Counted from the first letter of the stretch, positions 9,161-18,233 are shown. The stretch is 38,902 bases of DNA from an uncultured Clostridia bacterium (GCA_937894955.1 CALAXO010000145.1:1-38902), one strand, 5' to 3'. Translations and numbers: made by a program. The notes: a model not told the origin generated them from the letters alone.

Positions 9161-9940
9161 ATGACCGGCTCCATGTACAGCGAAAGAATAAATGATTTTG
9201 ACGAAAAAGCTATTGCAGGAAACAAGCGGATTCCGCTGCTTGGGCTTACCGGAAGCATGGCGGCGGGCAAATCCACCGTTTCGGCAATTCTGGCTGAGCG
9301 CGGTTTTTTTATTGTTGATGCAGACAAAACGGCGCATGATGTGATTCAAACGGAAAAAGTATTAAGGAAGCTTACGAATGCGTTCGGCGAGGGCATACTG
9401 GATGAATCGGGCAATATAGACCGAAAAAAGCTTTCAGAATGCGTTTTCGGCGAAAAGAACAACGAAGTGCAGAATAAAGCTCGCCCGCGCAACGCGGAAA
9501 ATGCTTCAGCGGAGCGAAATGCAGCTGAGAAAAAGAGTCGTGTGGAGCTTCTGAATGCCATTGTTCATCCTGCCGTGATTGAAAGCCTGTTCGAACAGGC
9601 GGAAGCGGCGAAACAAAACTCGGATTTTCCGGGAGTGGTGCTTGATGTGCCGCTGCTTATCGAAAGCGGGCTGCATAAAAAATGCGACAGCGTGATTCTT
9701 GTGACGGCGAATATTGAAACACGTTATGCCCGTATAATGAAACGTGACGGACTGTCGAGGCGCGAGGCGCACGCGAGAATGGCAGCGCAGATGCCGCAAT
9801 GGAAGAAAAAACGCTATGCGGATTACATAATCGAAAACGATACGACCGAAACCGAGCTGCATTTGCGGGTTGATGAGCTTATCGGAACATTGCAGAAAAA
9901 AGCGGCGGAAAATAATGCGCAGCCGCCCTGCGAGGCATAA
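9161..9940 (+). CDS. coaE: dephospho-CoA kinase
   Basis: 259 residues. It catalyses the last step of coenzyme A synthesis, phosphorylating the ribose 3'-hydroxyl of dephospho-CoA. It shows the P-loop GLTGSMAAGKST, FIVDADKTAHDVI and the LDVPLLIESG segment of the family. It is longer than the usual 195-205 residues for two reasons: an N-terminal extension of about 25 residues before the P-loop, and a charged Ala/Asn/Arg/Glu-rich insertion of about 27 residues (around 102-130) just before LNAIVHPAV. The start is uncertain: the AGGAGG is only 2 bases from the ATG at 9161 and 14 bases from the in-frame ATG at 9173. It lies between polA and a lytic transglycosylase in the same operon. Confidence 0.93.
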   Translation: MTGSMYSERINDFDEKAIAGNKRIPLLGLTGSMAAGKSTVSAILAERGFFIVDADKTAHDVIQTEKVLRKLTNAFGEGILDESGNIDRKKLSECVFGEKNNEVQNKARPRNAENASAERNAAEKKSRVELLNAIVHPAVIESLFEQAEAAKQNSDFPGVVLDVPLLIESGLHKKCDSVILVTANIETRYARIMKRDGLSRREAHARMAAQMPQWKKKRYADYIIENDTTETELHLRVDELIGTLQKKAAENNAQPPCEA

Positions 9941-9981
9941 AACGCTCCCGCAGAAATAAAAATGCATACGGAGCGGAGGAT

Positions 9982-10608
9982 ATGGCAAAAAGAAAAAATA
10001 CATGCAAACATACCGTCAGCCGAAAGAACGGCGGCAGGAACAGGCTTCGGCTCATTTTTGCGGGCTGCTGCATTGCGCTTGCGCTTGCGGTCACAGCTGT
10101 GTTACAAAAACCTGTGCGGAGGCATTTTTCCTATCCGATGGAATTTGAAGCAGAGGTTCGAAGCGCGTGCAAAAAATACGATCTTGATCCATGCCTCGTA
10201 TTTGCGGTCATAAGAACGGAGAGTTTTTTTACTCCGGATGCCGTATCGGGTGCGGGGGCACGGGGATTGATGCAGATCATGCCCGAGACGGGTGAATGGA
10301 TCGCATGGCGACAGGGGAAAAAGTATGACGAAAGCAAAATATTCAAACCGGATTACAATATTGATTTGGGCTGTTGGCTGCTCTCGTTCCTTTTGGAAAA
10401 ATACAACGGGGATATTGAGCTTGCTGCCGCTGCGTACAATGCAGGTCACAGTGCCGTGGACCGTTGGTTGGACGACCCGAAATACTGTGACGGAAAAAAT
10501 CTAATCATTCCGTACGAGGAAACCGAAAATTATGTTAAAAAGGTTAAAGATGCATATGAAAAATACCAATTTCTGCGAGAAAGCGAACATGAAGCGGGAC
10601 GCGAATAA
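9982..10608 (+). CDS. membrane-anchored lytic transglycosylase (Slt/MltE type)
   Basis: 208 residues. An Arg/Lys-rich N-terminus is followed by one hydrophobic segment (about 28-45), so the protein is anchored with its catalytic domain outside. The goose-lysozyme-like SLT domain has VFAVIRTESFF with probable catalytic Glu80, then GARGLMQIMPETGEWIA, and AAAAYNAGHSAVDRWL near the end; these are the three standard motifs. It cleaves peptidoglycan between MurNAc and GlcNAc with 1,6-anhydro product formation. The ATG at 9982 follows GCGGAGGAT. It sits 41 bases after coaE, and its end overlaps the start of the following lipoprotein gene. Confidence 0.92.
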   Translation: MAKRKNTCKHTVSRKNGGRNRLRLIFAGCCIALALAVTAVLQKPVRRHFSYPMEFEAEVRSACKKYDLDPCLVFAVIRTESFFTPDAVSGAGARGLMQIMPETGEWIAWRQGKKYDESKIFKPDYNIDLGCWLLSFLLEKYNGDIELAAAAYNAGHSAVDRWLDDPKYCDGKNLIIPYEETENYVKKVKDAYEKYQFLRESEHEAGRE

Positions 10609-12241
10609 GGCCGAACCCGCAATGCGGTTTTTGTTAAGAGCAGGAGCTGTTCTGCTTGCCGTTTCGGTGTTTTTCTGCACTGCATGCGGAAATCGCAGCA
10701 GCGATGCAATTCAGACGAATCTGCCGCAATCTGCGGCACCGCAAACATCGGAACCCGTTCCGCAGCAGGGCGGAACGCTGAAACTCCCCATGCCGCGCAA
10801 CCTGAATAAAGACAGTTTGAACTATAACCCGCTGACAGTAACGACGGAGGAAGCACTCGGGCTCTATTCGCTTGTTTTCGAGAGCCTTATCGGAATTGAC
10901 GAAAGCAACAGGCTCGTTCCGTCGCTTGCTGTGAACTGGAGTGCGGATGAAGAAAATGCGAATTCGTGGATTATTAACCTGCGTGAAAACGTTAAATGGC
11001 ATTCGGGGGACATATTGACCGCGGCTGATGTTGTGTATACATTTAATCAGCTTTACACTCTCGGTTCCGAATCATACTATGCTTCTGCGCTTTCAAGCAT
11101 TAATCGAATTGAAATGACAGATGCGACAACCCTGCGCGTAACGATGAATTCTGCGGGCATCGGAGAGCTTTATTCGCTCAGCTTTCCGATAATACATGAG
11201 AACGCAGAACCGTTCACCGGGACGGGTGCATATCGTGCAAGCTATGTTTCAAACACAAAGATAACGTTAAAATCCAATGAGGAATGGTGGGACAGGTCGC
11301 CTTATATCGATACGGTCGAATTCCACGCAAGAGAATCAAATGCAACCGCGCTTGCTTCCTACGGTGCGGGGCAGCTTAATTTTGTGCCCACTGCGCTTCT
11401 GACCGTCGGACAATACAGCAAAGCGGGAAAAACCGTTGTTACGGATATGATGACTCAAAATATGGAAGTCATGCTTGTGAATCACAATCGCGCGTTCGTG
11501 TCACGCGTTGAGTTCCGCCGTGCAATTGCACATGCGCTGAACAGGACCAAGCTGATAACAAATGCTTACATGAACAGAGCGCGTGCTGCCGATGTTCCTG
11601 TGCCGCCGGATTCATGGCTGTATAACAGCAATGCCGTTCAATATGATTTTAACCTGAACAGCGCAAATGCAATTCTTGATGAGCTCGGCAGCCACATCGG
11701 TGCGGACGGGCGAAGAACGCTGAACGGAAGTCCGATTGAGCTTACGCTTTTAACAAGCGGCACAACAGAAAACACCGTTCGAAGCGAGGCGGCGGGCATG
11801 ATTGCCGAACAGCTTGCGGCCGTCGGCATAACGGTTAAGGTCGTGATCGCTGCACATTCATACGGCAGCGCGGACAGCGAATATATGGCCGCGCTTGCGG
11901 CAGGCGATTGGGATCTTGCATTGTGCGGCTTTAACCTTGCGCAAAGCAATGACCTTAAGCCTTATCTCAGCACAAACGGAAAGAACAATTTCGGGCATTA
12001 TAATGCAGGCTTGTATTCCGGGGTTTCGACCGCACTTGACAAAATGAGTGCTGCTGCGGATGAGGAATCCCTTCGCAATGCCGCATATGAGCTGCAAACC
12101 GCTTTTGCCGATGAGCTTCCGTTCATTGTGCTTTATTTCCGCCTGAACAGCGTTGTGTATTCCGCAAAGCTTCAGGCGATCGGGACGATGCGTGAACCGG
12201 CTTTGCTCCGAAATATAAAAGATTGGTATTTTGCAAAATGA
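10589..12241 (+). CDS. family 5 substrate-binding lipoprotein (peptide ABC transporter type)
   Basis: About 550 residues. A hydrophobic signal (FLLRAGAVLLAVSVFF) ends in a C-T-A-C-G lipobox region, so it is a surface lipoprotein. The body has the SBP_bac_5 pattern: YNPLTVTTEEALGLYSLVFE, LVPSLAVNWSADEE, then NVKWHSGDILTAADVVYTFN, and the conserved FRRAIAHALNR later. This family binds oligopeptides, nickel or other small solutes for ABC import, but no permease or ATPase gene is next to it. The start is uncertain: ATG at 10589 (overlapping the previous gene by 20 bases), 10550 (AAAAGG upstream) or 10622 (gives the tightest signal peptide). It converges on the next gene with only 7 bases between stops. 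Confidence 0.88.
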   Translation: MKRDANKAEPAMRFLLRAGAVLLAVSVFFCTACGNRSSDAIQTNLPQSAAPQTSEPVPQQGGTLKLPMPRNLNKDSLNYNPLTVTTEEALGLYSLVFESLIGIDESNRLVPSLAVNWSADEENANSWIINLRENVKWHSGDILTAADVVYTFNQLYTLGSESYYASALSSINRIEMTDATTLRVTMNSAGIGELYSLSFPIIHENAEPFTGTGAYRASYVSNTKITLKSNEEWWDRSPYIDTVEFHARESNATALASYGAGQLNFVPTALLTVGQYSKAGKTVVTDMMTQNMEVMLVNHNRAFVSRVEFRRAIAHALNRTKLITNAYMNRARAADVPVPPDSWLYNSNAVQYDFNLNSANAILDELGSHIGADGRRTLNGSPIELTLLTSGTTENTVRSEAAGMIAEQLAAVGITVKVVIAAHSYGSADSEYMAALAAGDWDLALCGFNLAQSNDLKPYLSTNGKNNFGHYNAGLYSGVSTALDKMSAAADEESLRNAAYELQTAFADELPFIVLYFRLNSVVYSAKLQAIGTMREPALLRNIKDWYFAK

Positions 12242-12248
12242 AATCGTG

Positions 12249-12812
12249 TCAGTCGCGGAGTCGCTCCGGTATTTCGCAGCCGTGGTCTTTGAGCCATTTT
12301 TCCTGTGCGCGGTAGGTTGGAAAAACACGAAGGACTTCGGCATAGAATTTTTGCGAGTGGTTCATTTCCTTGCGGTGACAAAGTTCGTGAACAACAACGC
12401 TGTCCAAAACCTCCGGCGGAGCAAGCATTAAAAGGCAGTTGAAATTCAGATTGCCTTTGCTGCTGCAGCTTCCCCAACGGGAGGTTTGGTTTCGAATCGT
12501 TATTTGCCCGTATGTAACGCCGATGAGCGGAGCATAGTAAGCAGCGCGCGCGGGGATCACTTTCAGAGCCTGTTGAGCAAGGTCATGAAGCTCTTCGGGC
12601 GTAAGTTTCGGGATGCTTTCCGCAGCTTCTTCGTGGGAGCGTGATTTTGCAAGATGGGTCTCAATCCATTGCCTGTTTTTTTGGATGAATCGCCTGATAT
12701 CATCATCGGCTGCCTGATGCGGGGCACGAATGATAAGTCGACCTTGTTTGATTTCGGCAGCAAGTGTTTTTCTGCTGCTTTTTATCAGTTCATATTCCGG
12801 TTCGTTTTGCAT
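12249..12812 (-). CDS. YgjP-like DUF45 metallopeptidase
   Basis: 187 residues from the ATG at 12812, which has GGAGAA 6 bases upstream; an upstream GTG at 12851 would add 13 residues but lacks a site. The zinc signature VVHELCHRKEMNHSQKFY near the C-terminus has the HExxH pair plus a downstream HS-x-x-F segment typical of the DUF45/WLM (YgjP) group. RWGSCSSKGNLNFN just before it is also a family hallmark. The protein has no signal peptide, so it is cytosolic. The substrate is unknown. It is a single gene on the minus strand between two plus-strand operons. Confidence 0.85.
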   Translation of the reverse strand: MQNEPEYELIKSSRKTLAAEIKQGRLIIRAPHQAADDDIRRFIQKNRQWIETHLAKSRSHEEAAESIPKLTPEELHDLAQQALKVIPARAAYYAPLIGVTYGQITIRNQTSRWGSCSSKGNLNFNCLLMLAPPEVLDSVVVHELCHRKEMNHSQKFYAEVLRVFPTYRAQEKWLKDHGCEIPERLRD

Positions 12813-12923
12813 TGATTTCTCCGAGTTGATGTTTTGTTTCAATTTTAACACAGGTGCGGGCCGTTAGCAAGTCCCGCTTAGTTATTGATGTTTGTAACAA
12901 ACCAAGTTTTTTCTTTAAATGCC

Positions 12924-12967
12924 TTGACTTTTCTTAAGAAATGTATTAAACTTGAAAGGTATATACC
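12924..12967 (+). promoter_or_regulatory. promoter and palindromic site ahead of the Spt-like operon
   Basis: TTGACT (12924-12929), 17 bases, TAAACT (12947-12952) is a plausible SigA promoter. Immediately downstream, GGTATATACC (12958-12967) is a perfect 10-base palindrome placed at the expected transcription start, where a repressor could block initiation. The leader to the start codon is about 80 bases. Confidence 0.5.
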
Positions 12968-13037
12968 AAGGCGGAAAGCGTAGCCATATAAATTTTTTAT
13001 CCCGGTGCGCAGACTGCCGCATTTATTGGAGATTTAT

Positions 13038-14207
13038 ATGGATTTATTTGACAAATGCAGGGTTGAGATAGTCGAGAAGGCAACAGCCGAAAACGTTTAT
13101 CCCTATTTCCACCAAATCGAATCGAAGCAGGCGCCGGAAGTCATCATGGAGGGTTCACGGCGCATAATGCTCGGTTCAAACAACTACCTTGGGCTGACTT
13201 CCAATCCCGACGTTATTGCGGCGGGCGTGCGTGCACTCGAAAAATACGGCTCAGGCTGTTCCGGTTCGCGTTTTCTGAACGGCACGCTTGATTTGCATGT
13301 TCAGCTTGAGTCGGAGCTTGCCGATTTTTTGAAAAAAGAAGACGCTATGACGTTCTCTACGGGTTTCCAAAGCAATTTAGGCATCATCAGCGCGATTGCG
13401 GGCCGAGGCGATTACATCTTTTGCGACAAGGAGAATCATGCAAGCATTTACGACGGCTGCAAACTGAGTTATGCAAAAACGATTCGCTTTAACCACAGCG
13501 ATATGGCACACCTTGAGGCTGCGCTCCAAAGTGTTCCGCTTGAAGCGGGCAAGCTTATTGTGACAGACGGCGTGTTCAGCATGGGCGGCGATATATGCAA
13601 ACTGCCCGAGATTGTTGAGCTTGCGCAAAAATACAAAGCGCGCGTTATGGTTGACGATGCTCACGGCCTCGGCGTTATTGGAAACGGCGGCAGAGGTACG
13701 GCAGATTATTTCGGACTGACCGATAAGGTTGATATCATAATGGGCACCTTCAGCAAGTCACTCGCTTCTCTCGGCGGCTATATGGCAGGCGATAAGCGCG
13801 TTGTGAACTATGTTCGTCATGCCTCGCGTCCGTTCATTTTCTGCGCAAGCATTCCTCCCGCAAACTGCGCAACGGCGATTGAGGCACTGCATATTCTCCG
13901 CAGTCATCCTGAAATGCCCAAGAGGCTTGTTGAACTTGCGGCTTATATGCGCAAGGGGCTGCTTGAACGCGGCATTGCCATACGCGACAGCATAACGCCG
14001 ATTATCCCCATCTATACCTATGATGAAATGCGCACCCTCCGCAAGGCGAAGGAATTGTTTGACGCGGGTGTTTATGTGAACCCGGTTTTGCCGCCCGCAA
14101 CGCCTCCGGGAGAGAGTCTGCTTCGCACGAGCTACATGGCAAATCATACCGAGACGATACTTGACGAGGCTCTCGATATTATTGAGAGAATTGTGAAAAA
14201 TGACTGA
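13038..14207 (+). CDS. serine palmitoyltransferase-like alpha-oxoamine synthase (PLP)
   Basis: 389 residues from the ATG at 13038, preceded by TTGGAGA; an upstream GTG at 13005 lacks a good site. This is a fold type I PLP enzyme of the alpha-oxoamine synthase family, which condenses an amino acid with an acyl-CoA. Motifs are IMLGSNNYLGLT, GSGCSGSRFLNGTLDLH, DKENHASIYDG (His stacking on PLP), VDDAHGLGVIG and GTFSKSLASLGG with the Schiff-base Lys at about 240. GTLDLH and FSTGFQSNLG, and overall similarity from memory, fit bacterial serine palmitoyltransferase better than 2-amino-3-ketobutyrate CoA ligase or BioF, but all three remain possible. It overlaps the following reductase gene by 8 bases, so the two are translationally coupled. 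Confidence 0.8.
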   Translation: MDLFDKCRVEIVEKATAENVYPYFHQIESKQAPEVIMEGSRRIMLGSNNYLGLTSNPDVIAAGVRALEKYGSGCSGSRFLNGTLDLHVQLESELADFLKKEDAMTFSTGFQSNLGIISAIAGRGDYIFCDKENHASIYDGCKLSYAKTIRFNHSDMAHLEAALQSVPLEAGKLIVTDGVFSMGGDICKLPEIVELAQKYKARVMVDDAHGLGVIGNGGRGTADYFGLTDKVDIIMGTFSKSLASLGGYMAGDKRVVNYVRHASRPFIFCASIPPANCATAIEALHILRSHPEMPKRLVELAAYMRKGLLERGIAIRDSITPIIPIYTYDEMRTLRKAKELFDAGVYVNPVLPPATPPGESLLRTSYMANHTETILDEALDIIERIVKND

Positions 14208-15003
14208 TAATCCGAAAAGAATCGTACTTATCACCGGTGCTTCGGGCGGAATAGGGCTTGCGGCCGCAAAACTGTTCTTTGCCAAGGGAGACAGAGTGTA
14301 CGGATTGAGCCGCCGTCCGTGCCCGGAAGCGGGAATTGAGAGCATCTGCGCCGATGTTACGGACGAGGCTGCCGTCCGCAATGCGATTAAAACAGTGATC
14401 GGTCGGGAGGGAAGGCTTGATGTGCTTGTCTGCAATGCCGGGTTCGGAATTTCCGGTGCGGTTGAGTTCACAACCGATGCGGACGCAAAACGCCAATTCG
14501 ACGTTAACTTTTTCGGAACTTCCAACTGTATACGTACTGCCTTGCACGAAATGCGCAGACAGGGGGGCGGTATGATAATCGTAACAAGTTCGGTTGCGGG
14601 AATGTTGTCCATACCTTTTCAGGCATATTACTCGGCATCAAAAGCTGCACTGAATTCGCTTGTGCTTGCAACGGCCAACGAAGTGCGTCCGTACGGGATC
14701 CGCGTTGCGGCAATTATGCCCGGCGATATAAAAACCGGTTTCACTGCCGCAAGAACAAAATCGAATGCGGGCAGCTCCGATTATGCGGCACTTTCAAAAT
14801 CCGTTGCAACGATGGAACGCGATGAGCAAAACGGCATGTCCCCCGATGTTATCGCGCGGTGCATGTATTCAGTGTCCCACAAGCGCAACCCGAAACCGCT
14901 CCGCTCCGTCGGGCTGCAATACAAAGCCTGCTGCCTGCTCGGAAAGCTTCTGCCTTGTCGGTTGTCAAATTGGATAGTCGGCAAAATGTATGCGTCAAAA
15001 TAG
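14200..15003 (+). CDS. short-chain dehydrogenase/reductase
   Basis: 267 residues, classical SDR fold. Near the N-terminus is the NAD(P)-binding TGASGGIG, followed by VCNAGFG, a catalytic Ser in VTSSVAG and the YYSASKAAL active site (Tyr and Lys four apart), then MPGDIKTGF. The arginines after the first turn (LSRRP) suggest NADPH preference. Its ATG overlaps the end of the Spt-like gene by 8 bases. If that gene makes 3-ketosphinganine, this enzyme is the natural candidate for the 3-keto reduction; that role is inferred from position only. The C-terminal region beyond the SDR core (YKACCLLGKLLPCRLSNWI) is hydrophobic and may touch the membrane. A hairpin terminator follows. Confidence 0.88.
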   Translation: MTDNPKRIVLITGASGGIGLAAAKLFFAKGDRVYGLSRRPCPEAGIESICADVTDEAAVRNAIKTVIGREGRLDVLVCNAGFGISGAVEFTTDADAKRQFDVNFFGTSNCIRTALHEMRRQGGGMIIVTSSVAGMLSIPFQAYYSASKAALNSLVLATANEVRPYGIRVAAIMPGDIKTGFTAARTKSNAGSSDYAALSKSVATMERDEQNGMSPDVIARCMYSVSHKRNPKPLRSVGLQYKACCLLGKLLPCRLSNWIVGKMYASK

Positions 15004-15063
15004 CAAACAGATATTAACGGTATTCAGTGTTGTTTGGTACCTCAGCTGCGGCTGCAAAAACAG

Positions 15064-15099
15064 AACCCGTCGACGGATGCTTGCCGTCAGCGGGTTTTA
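15064..15099. terminator. bidirectional terminator between convergent operons
   Basis: AACCCG with CGGGTT and GACGG with CCGTC form a two-part stem. A T run follows on the plus strand (TTTTATAAT), and CTGTTTTTG follows on the minus strand. It sits between the SDR gene (plus) and the MBOAT gene (minus) and can serve both. Confidence 0.75.
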
Positions 15100-15158
15100 T
15101 AATAAACATAATTGCATGTGCCGTGCAAGGGCATTTTCGCTCCCGACAGCGGCTTCCG

Positions 15159-16565
15159 TCAGAATCGGAAATAGATGAACGGATTATAACCGCTTGAAAC
15201 GAGCGATGCAGTGCAGAGAACAAGCGCAATCAGCACAAGCGCCGCATCGGCATAGCCGCACCACGCCCTGTTTTCGATTTTTTTATGAAGGTTGCTGACC
15301 AACGGAGTGGAGGCAATGATTGAAATGATCAGCACGGGAAGATAAGCAAGCGTATAAACCAGTGCATCATGCGAAATCAAGCCGACACTGCCGCCGTTGA
15401 AAAGCGAAACGATGAAATCACGCATCTGCCCCATGTCCGTAAAGTCGAACAGAACCCATCCGAAGGTGAAAAGGAATATCGCATACAGGTGGGAAAGGAA
15501 TGCGGGGGCATTTTCAAGATATTTCCCAAGGAACAGTTTTTCGATTATGATGATAATCCCGAAATACACTCCCCAAAGCACGAAATTCCAGCTTGCACCG
15601 TGCCAAAGTCCGGTGAGCATCCAAACGATTGCGGTGTTAAGCAGGGTACGCGCAAGTCCGCGTCGATTGCCGCCGAGGGGGATGTAGACATATTCCTTGA
15701 ACCAGGTGGAAAGGGAGATATGCCATCTGCGCCAGAACTCGCTGATACTGCGGGAAATATAGGGGTAATCAAAGTTTTTGAGAAACTCAAACCCGAACAT
15801 TCGGCCGAGACCTATTGCCATATCGGAATAGCCGCCAAAATCGAAATAGATATGCAGTGTGTATGCAATGATTCCGACCCATGAACCGAGGATGCCGTTG
15901 GTTGCAGAGCTTTCACGGAGCACGTTCCAAAGAGCGATAAGCTGATTGGCAAGCAAAACTTTTTTTGCAAGCCCGACAGTGAAAAGCTTTATTCCGGAAG
16001 CGAATTGATTGACGTTTTCGTGTCTGTTTTCAAGTTGATCCGCAATATCGCGATAGCGCACTATGGGACCTGCGATAAGCTGAGGAAAGAGTGCGACATA
16101 TGTACCGAAATATATGGGATTCTTTTGAACGGAGGTGTCGTTGCGATAAACATCGATAACATAGCTCATCGCCTGAAAGGTATAGAACGATATGCCTATC
16201 GGCAGAGGTATCATCGGCGTTGCATAGCTGCGCATGAACGGAAAAACAGCTTTCAGCGTGTCGACAACAAAGCCCGTATATTTGAATATGCCCAGCAGCG
16301 CAAGGTTCAGCACGACTGAGGCGATGAGTACGGCTTTGCAGCGTTTTTTGTTGTTTCGATATTTCCCGACAAGCAGACCGGCAAGCCAGTTGAACGCTAT
16401 GGAGAATATCATCAAAAGCACAAAACTCGGTTCACCCCAGCCGTAGAAAATAAGGCTGAGAACGCAAAGGATTACATTTCGATAAACACGATTAGGCACT
16501 GCATAATACAGTGCCAAAGTTACAACAAAATAGATGAAGATGAACAGCAGGCTTGAAAAAACCAT
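15159..16565 (-). CDS. MBOAT family O-acyltransferase (AlgI/DltB type)
   Basis: 468 residues with about ten or more membrane segments. The family signatures are present: FYGWGEPSFVLL near the N-terminus, LPIGISFYTFQAMSYVIDVY, the positively charged FWRRWHISLSTWFKEYVYIPLGGNR, and GLWHGASWNFVLWG carrying the probable catalytic His. Such proteins move acyl groups across the membrane for O-acylation of exported polysaccharide or teichoic acid. Its start codon shares one base with the stop of the DUF4358 lipoprotein gene (TGATG). Upstream lie an SGNH hydrolase and a second DUF4358 gene. The SGNH protein probably completes or removes the acyl transfer. No dlt or alginate genes are nearby, so the acceptor is unknown. 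Confidence 0.92.
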   Translation of the reverse strand: MVFSSLLFIFIYFVVTLALYYAVPNRVYRNVILCVLSLIFYGWGEPSFVLLMIFSIAFNWLAGLLVGKYRNNKKRCKAVLIASVVLNLALLGIFKYTGFVVDTLKAVFPFMRSYATPMIPLPIGISFYTFQAMSYVIDVYRNDTSVQKNPIYFGTYVALFPQLIAGPIVRYRDIADQLENRHENVNQFASGIKLFTVGLAKKVLLANQLIALWNVLRESSATNGILGSWVGIIAYTLHIYFDFGGYSDMAIGLGRMFGFEFLKNFDYPYISRSISEFWRRWHISLSTWFKEYVYIPLGGNRRGLARTLLNTAIVWMLTGLWHGASWNFVLWGVYFGIIIIIEKLFLGKYLENAPAFLSHLYAIFLFTFGWVLFDFTDMGQMRDFIVSLFNGGSVGLISHDALVYTLAYLPVLIISIIASTPLVSNLHKKIENRAWCGYADAALVLIALVLCTASLVSSGYNPFIYFRF

Positions 16566-17047
16566 CAGCCAATGTTCTCCTGCATGATTTTCATGAGAGC
16601 ATTGTAGTCGCTGCCTGCAACCATGTAAACATAATTGCCTGCACGGTGCACTTCCACAGGATCGAGCTTTGCAGTCTCGGTGGGTGCATATTCTTTTGCA
16701 ACCTTGCGAAGTCTGTCGAGTCGATTTTGAAGAATGCGCTGCAGTTCTTCAGCATATGCCGCATCGGAAACTTCAAAAATCGAAACTTCGCCAACGTTGA
16801 CCGCATAGTTTTCGGACAGGTACATTGCCCACTGTGCAAGCTTTGTTTTGTCGATTCCGTATACCTCTTCAAGATCCCTTTCGGGCACTTTTGTCATTGA
16901 CGGAAGCTGACCGGATTCAACAAGCTTTGCATAAACAGCTTCAACATCCGCCTGCTTGGGCTTGTTTTCATTGCCTTTGCAGCCGATGAAAAGGAGCACG
17001 GCAAGAGCAAGAACGGCGGAGAGCGCAAAGGATACAGTGCGTTTCAT
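16565..17047 (-). CDS. DUF4358 lipoprotein
   Basis: 160 residues from the ATG at 17047, which has a clear GGAGG 7 bases upstream; the longer frame to 17095 has no site. A signal sequence ends at LLFIGC, giving lipid attachment at about Cys23. The remainder matches DUF4358: SMTKVPERDLEEVYGID, a middle helix, and a late GNYVYMVAGSDYNALMK strand-helix. Function is unknown. In Clostridia these lipoproteins commonly accompany MBOAT acyltransferases and SGNH hydrolases, which suggests a role in surface acylation. It is coupled to the MBOAT gene by a one-base overlap, and a diverged paralogue lies at 18358-18882. Confidence 0.85.
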   Translation of the reverse strand: MKRTVSFALSAVLALAVLLFIGCKGNENKPKQADVEAVYAKLVESGQLPSMTKVPERDLEEVYGIDKTKLAQWAMYLSENYAVNVGEVSIFEVSDAAYAEELQRILQNRLDRLRKVAKEYAPTETAKLDPVEVHRAGNYVYMVAGSDYNALMKIMQENIG

Positions 17048-17173
17048 TGTTTTTCCTCCATGGTATCTTTTTTGATAATAAAATCCGAGAAACATCTTTC
17101 TGTGTATCGACTGAAACCATATTGCACAAAGTCGGTCTGAATAATTCGCGAACGGCGATTCAGCCGATTGGAT

Positions 17174-18151
17174 TTATTCGAAAACAAGCCGTCCTTGTCC
17201 GGTTAGATGCCTTGCGGCAAGACTGCGGAGAATATCCGCCCAGACAGCATACGCAGAGTAGGTCTGATGAACGTAGTTGTCGGAGCAGTATTCCTGCGGA
17301 AGAAAGCCGCTCTCGTCAATGAGATTGCTTGCGATATTAACAAATTCATAGCCGTTTTCGCGGCACATTTTCGCAAGCAGTTTGTTAAGTGCATAGATAT
17401 TCCTGTTGTTCAGCTTTTCGCGTTCGCTGCCTTTGAACATATACATTGCACTGATAACGTAAATCTCCGTCTCCGGGTTTTCGCGGCGAATATTTGAAAT
17501 GACTTCGGCATAGTTGTCCGCAGTGCCCTGAACACCCAAAATGGAAATGTCGTTCAATCCGAACAGAATGAAGACCTTTTTTGCGCCCATTTTCTTAACG
17601 GCGTCCCAAATGTAGCATTGTTCTCCGCCGTAAACGGGGTGCAGACTGGAATCCGAAATCGGCTCAAGCGCATGTTCGACGCCGTAGCTGCCTTCGCAGA
17701 GGAAGCGCGTATTTCCAAAAAATTCGGGATTTTTTTCGAGCATGCGGTTGTTGTAGTTTTTCCAACCGATTGTGATGGAATCTCCGACAAATACCGCATC
17801 GGAAAACCAACTTTCGCACTCGGCATTGCTTATGCCGTAAGTTTCCGTGGGCATTGTGTTGCGTGCGGGAGCGGTTTCACTGCCGAGGGACACGATAATT
17901 TCTGCCGAAGATTCGGTCGGGGTTGGGTTTACATCCGATGTTCCTTCCGAAGTGGGTGCACTTGTGGATGAACCGCTGTTCGGGGTTGCACTGTCCGCAA
18001 CCGAACCCTGTTGAGTTGCGGAAGCGCCGGTTTGGTTGGGGGATGCGCTGCCGCCGATGTCGATAACGGGATCATTCGGTTTTTTGCATGCAAATAACCC
18101 TAATGCAAGCAAACAAGCAAGCAGAACAGCAATAATTTTATTTAACTTCAT
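17174..18151 (-). CDS. SGNH/GDSL hydrolase lipoprotein
   Basis: 325 residues from the ATG at 18151, preceded by CGAGG. A signal peptide ends in LGLFAC, giving an N-terminal lipidated Cys. Residues 25-95 are a Ser/Thr/Ala/Pro-rich linker that would span the wall. The catalytic domain shows VFVGDSITIGW (Ser about 125), the block III motif LFGLNDISIL, and a late DNYVHQTYSAY segment with the Asp and His of the triad. This is an extracellular esterase or acyltransferase. Beside an MBOAT transporter it probably places acetyl or other acyl groups on a surface polymer. It has its own strong promoter at 18234-18262. Confidence 0.9.
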   Translation of the reverse strand: MKLNKIIAVLLACLLALGLFACKKPNDPVIDIGGSASPNQTGASATQQGSVADSATPNSGSSTSAPTSEGTSDVNPTPTESSAEIIVSLGSETAPARNTMPTETYGISNAECESWFSDAVFVGDSITIGWKNYNNRMLEKNPEFFGNTRFLCEGSYGVEHALEPISDSSLHPVYGGEQCYIWDAVKKMGAKKVFILFGLNDISILGVQGTADNYAEVISNIRRENPETEIYVISAMYMFKGSEREKLNNRNIYALNKLLAKMCRENGYEFVNIASNLIDESGFLPQEYCSDNYVHQTYSAYAVWADILRSLAARHLTGQGRLVFE

Positions 18152-18233
18152 AAAACTAAGCCTCGTGATATTGTTTTTCGCGGCACTCCGAAATTGCGAT
18201 ATGCATATCCGCAGCTGCCGCTTCCGTTGAAGG

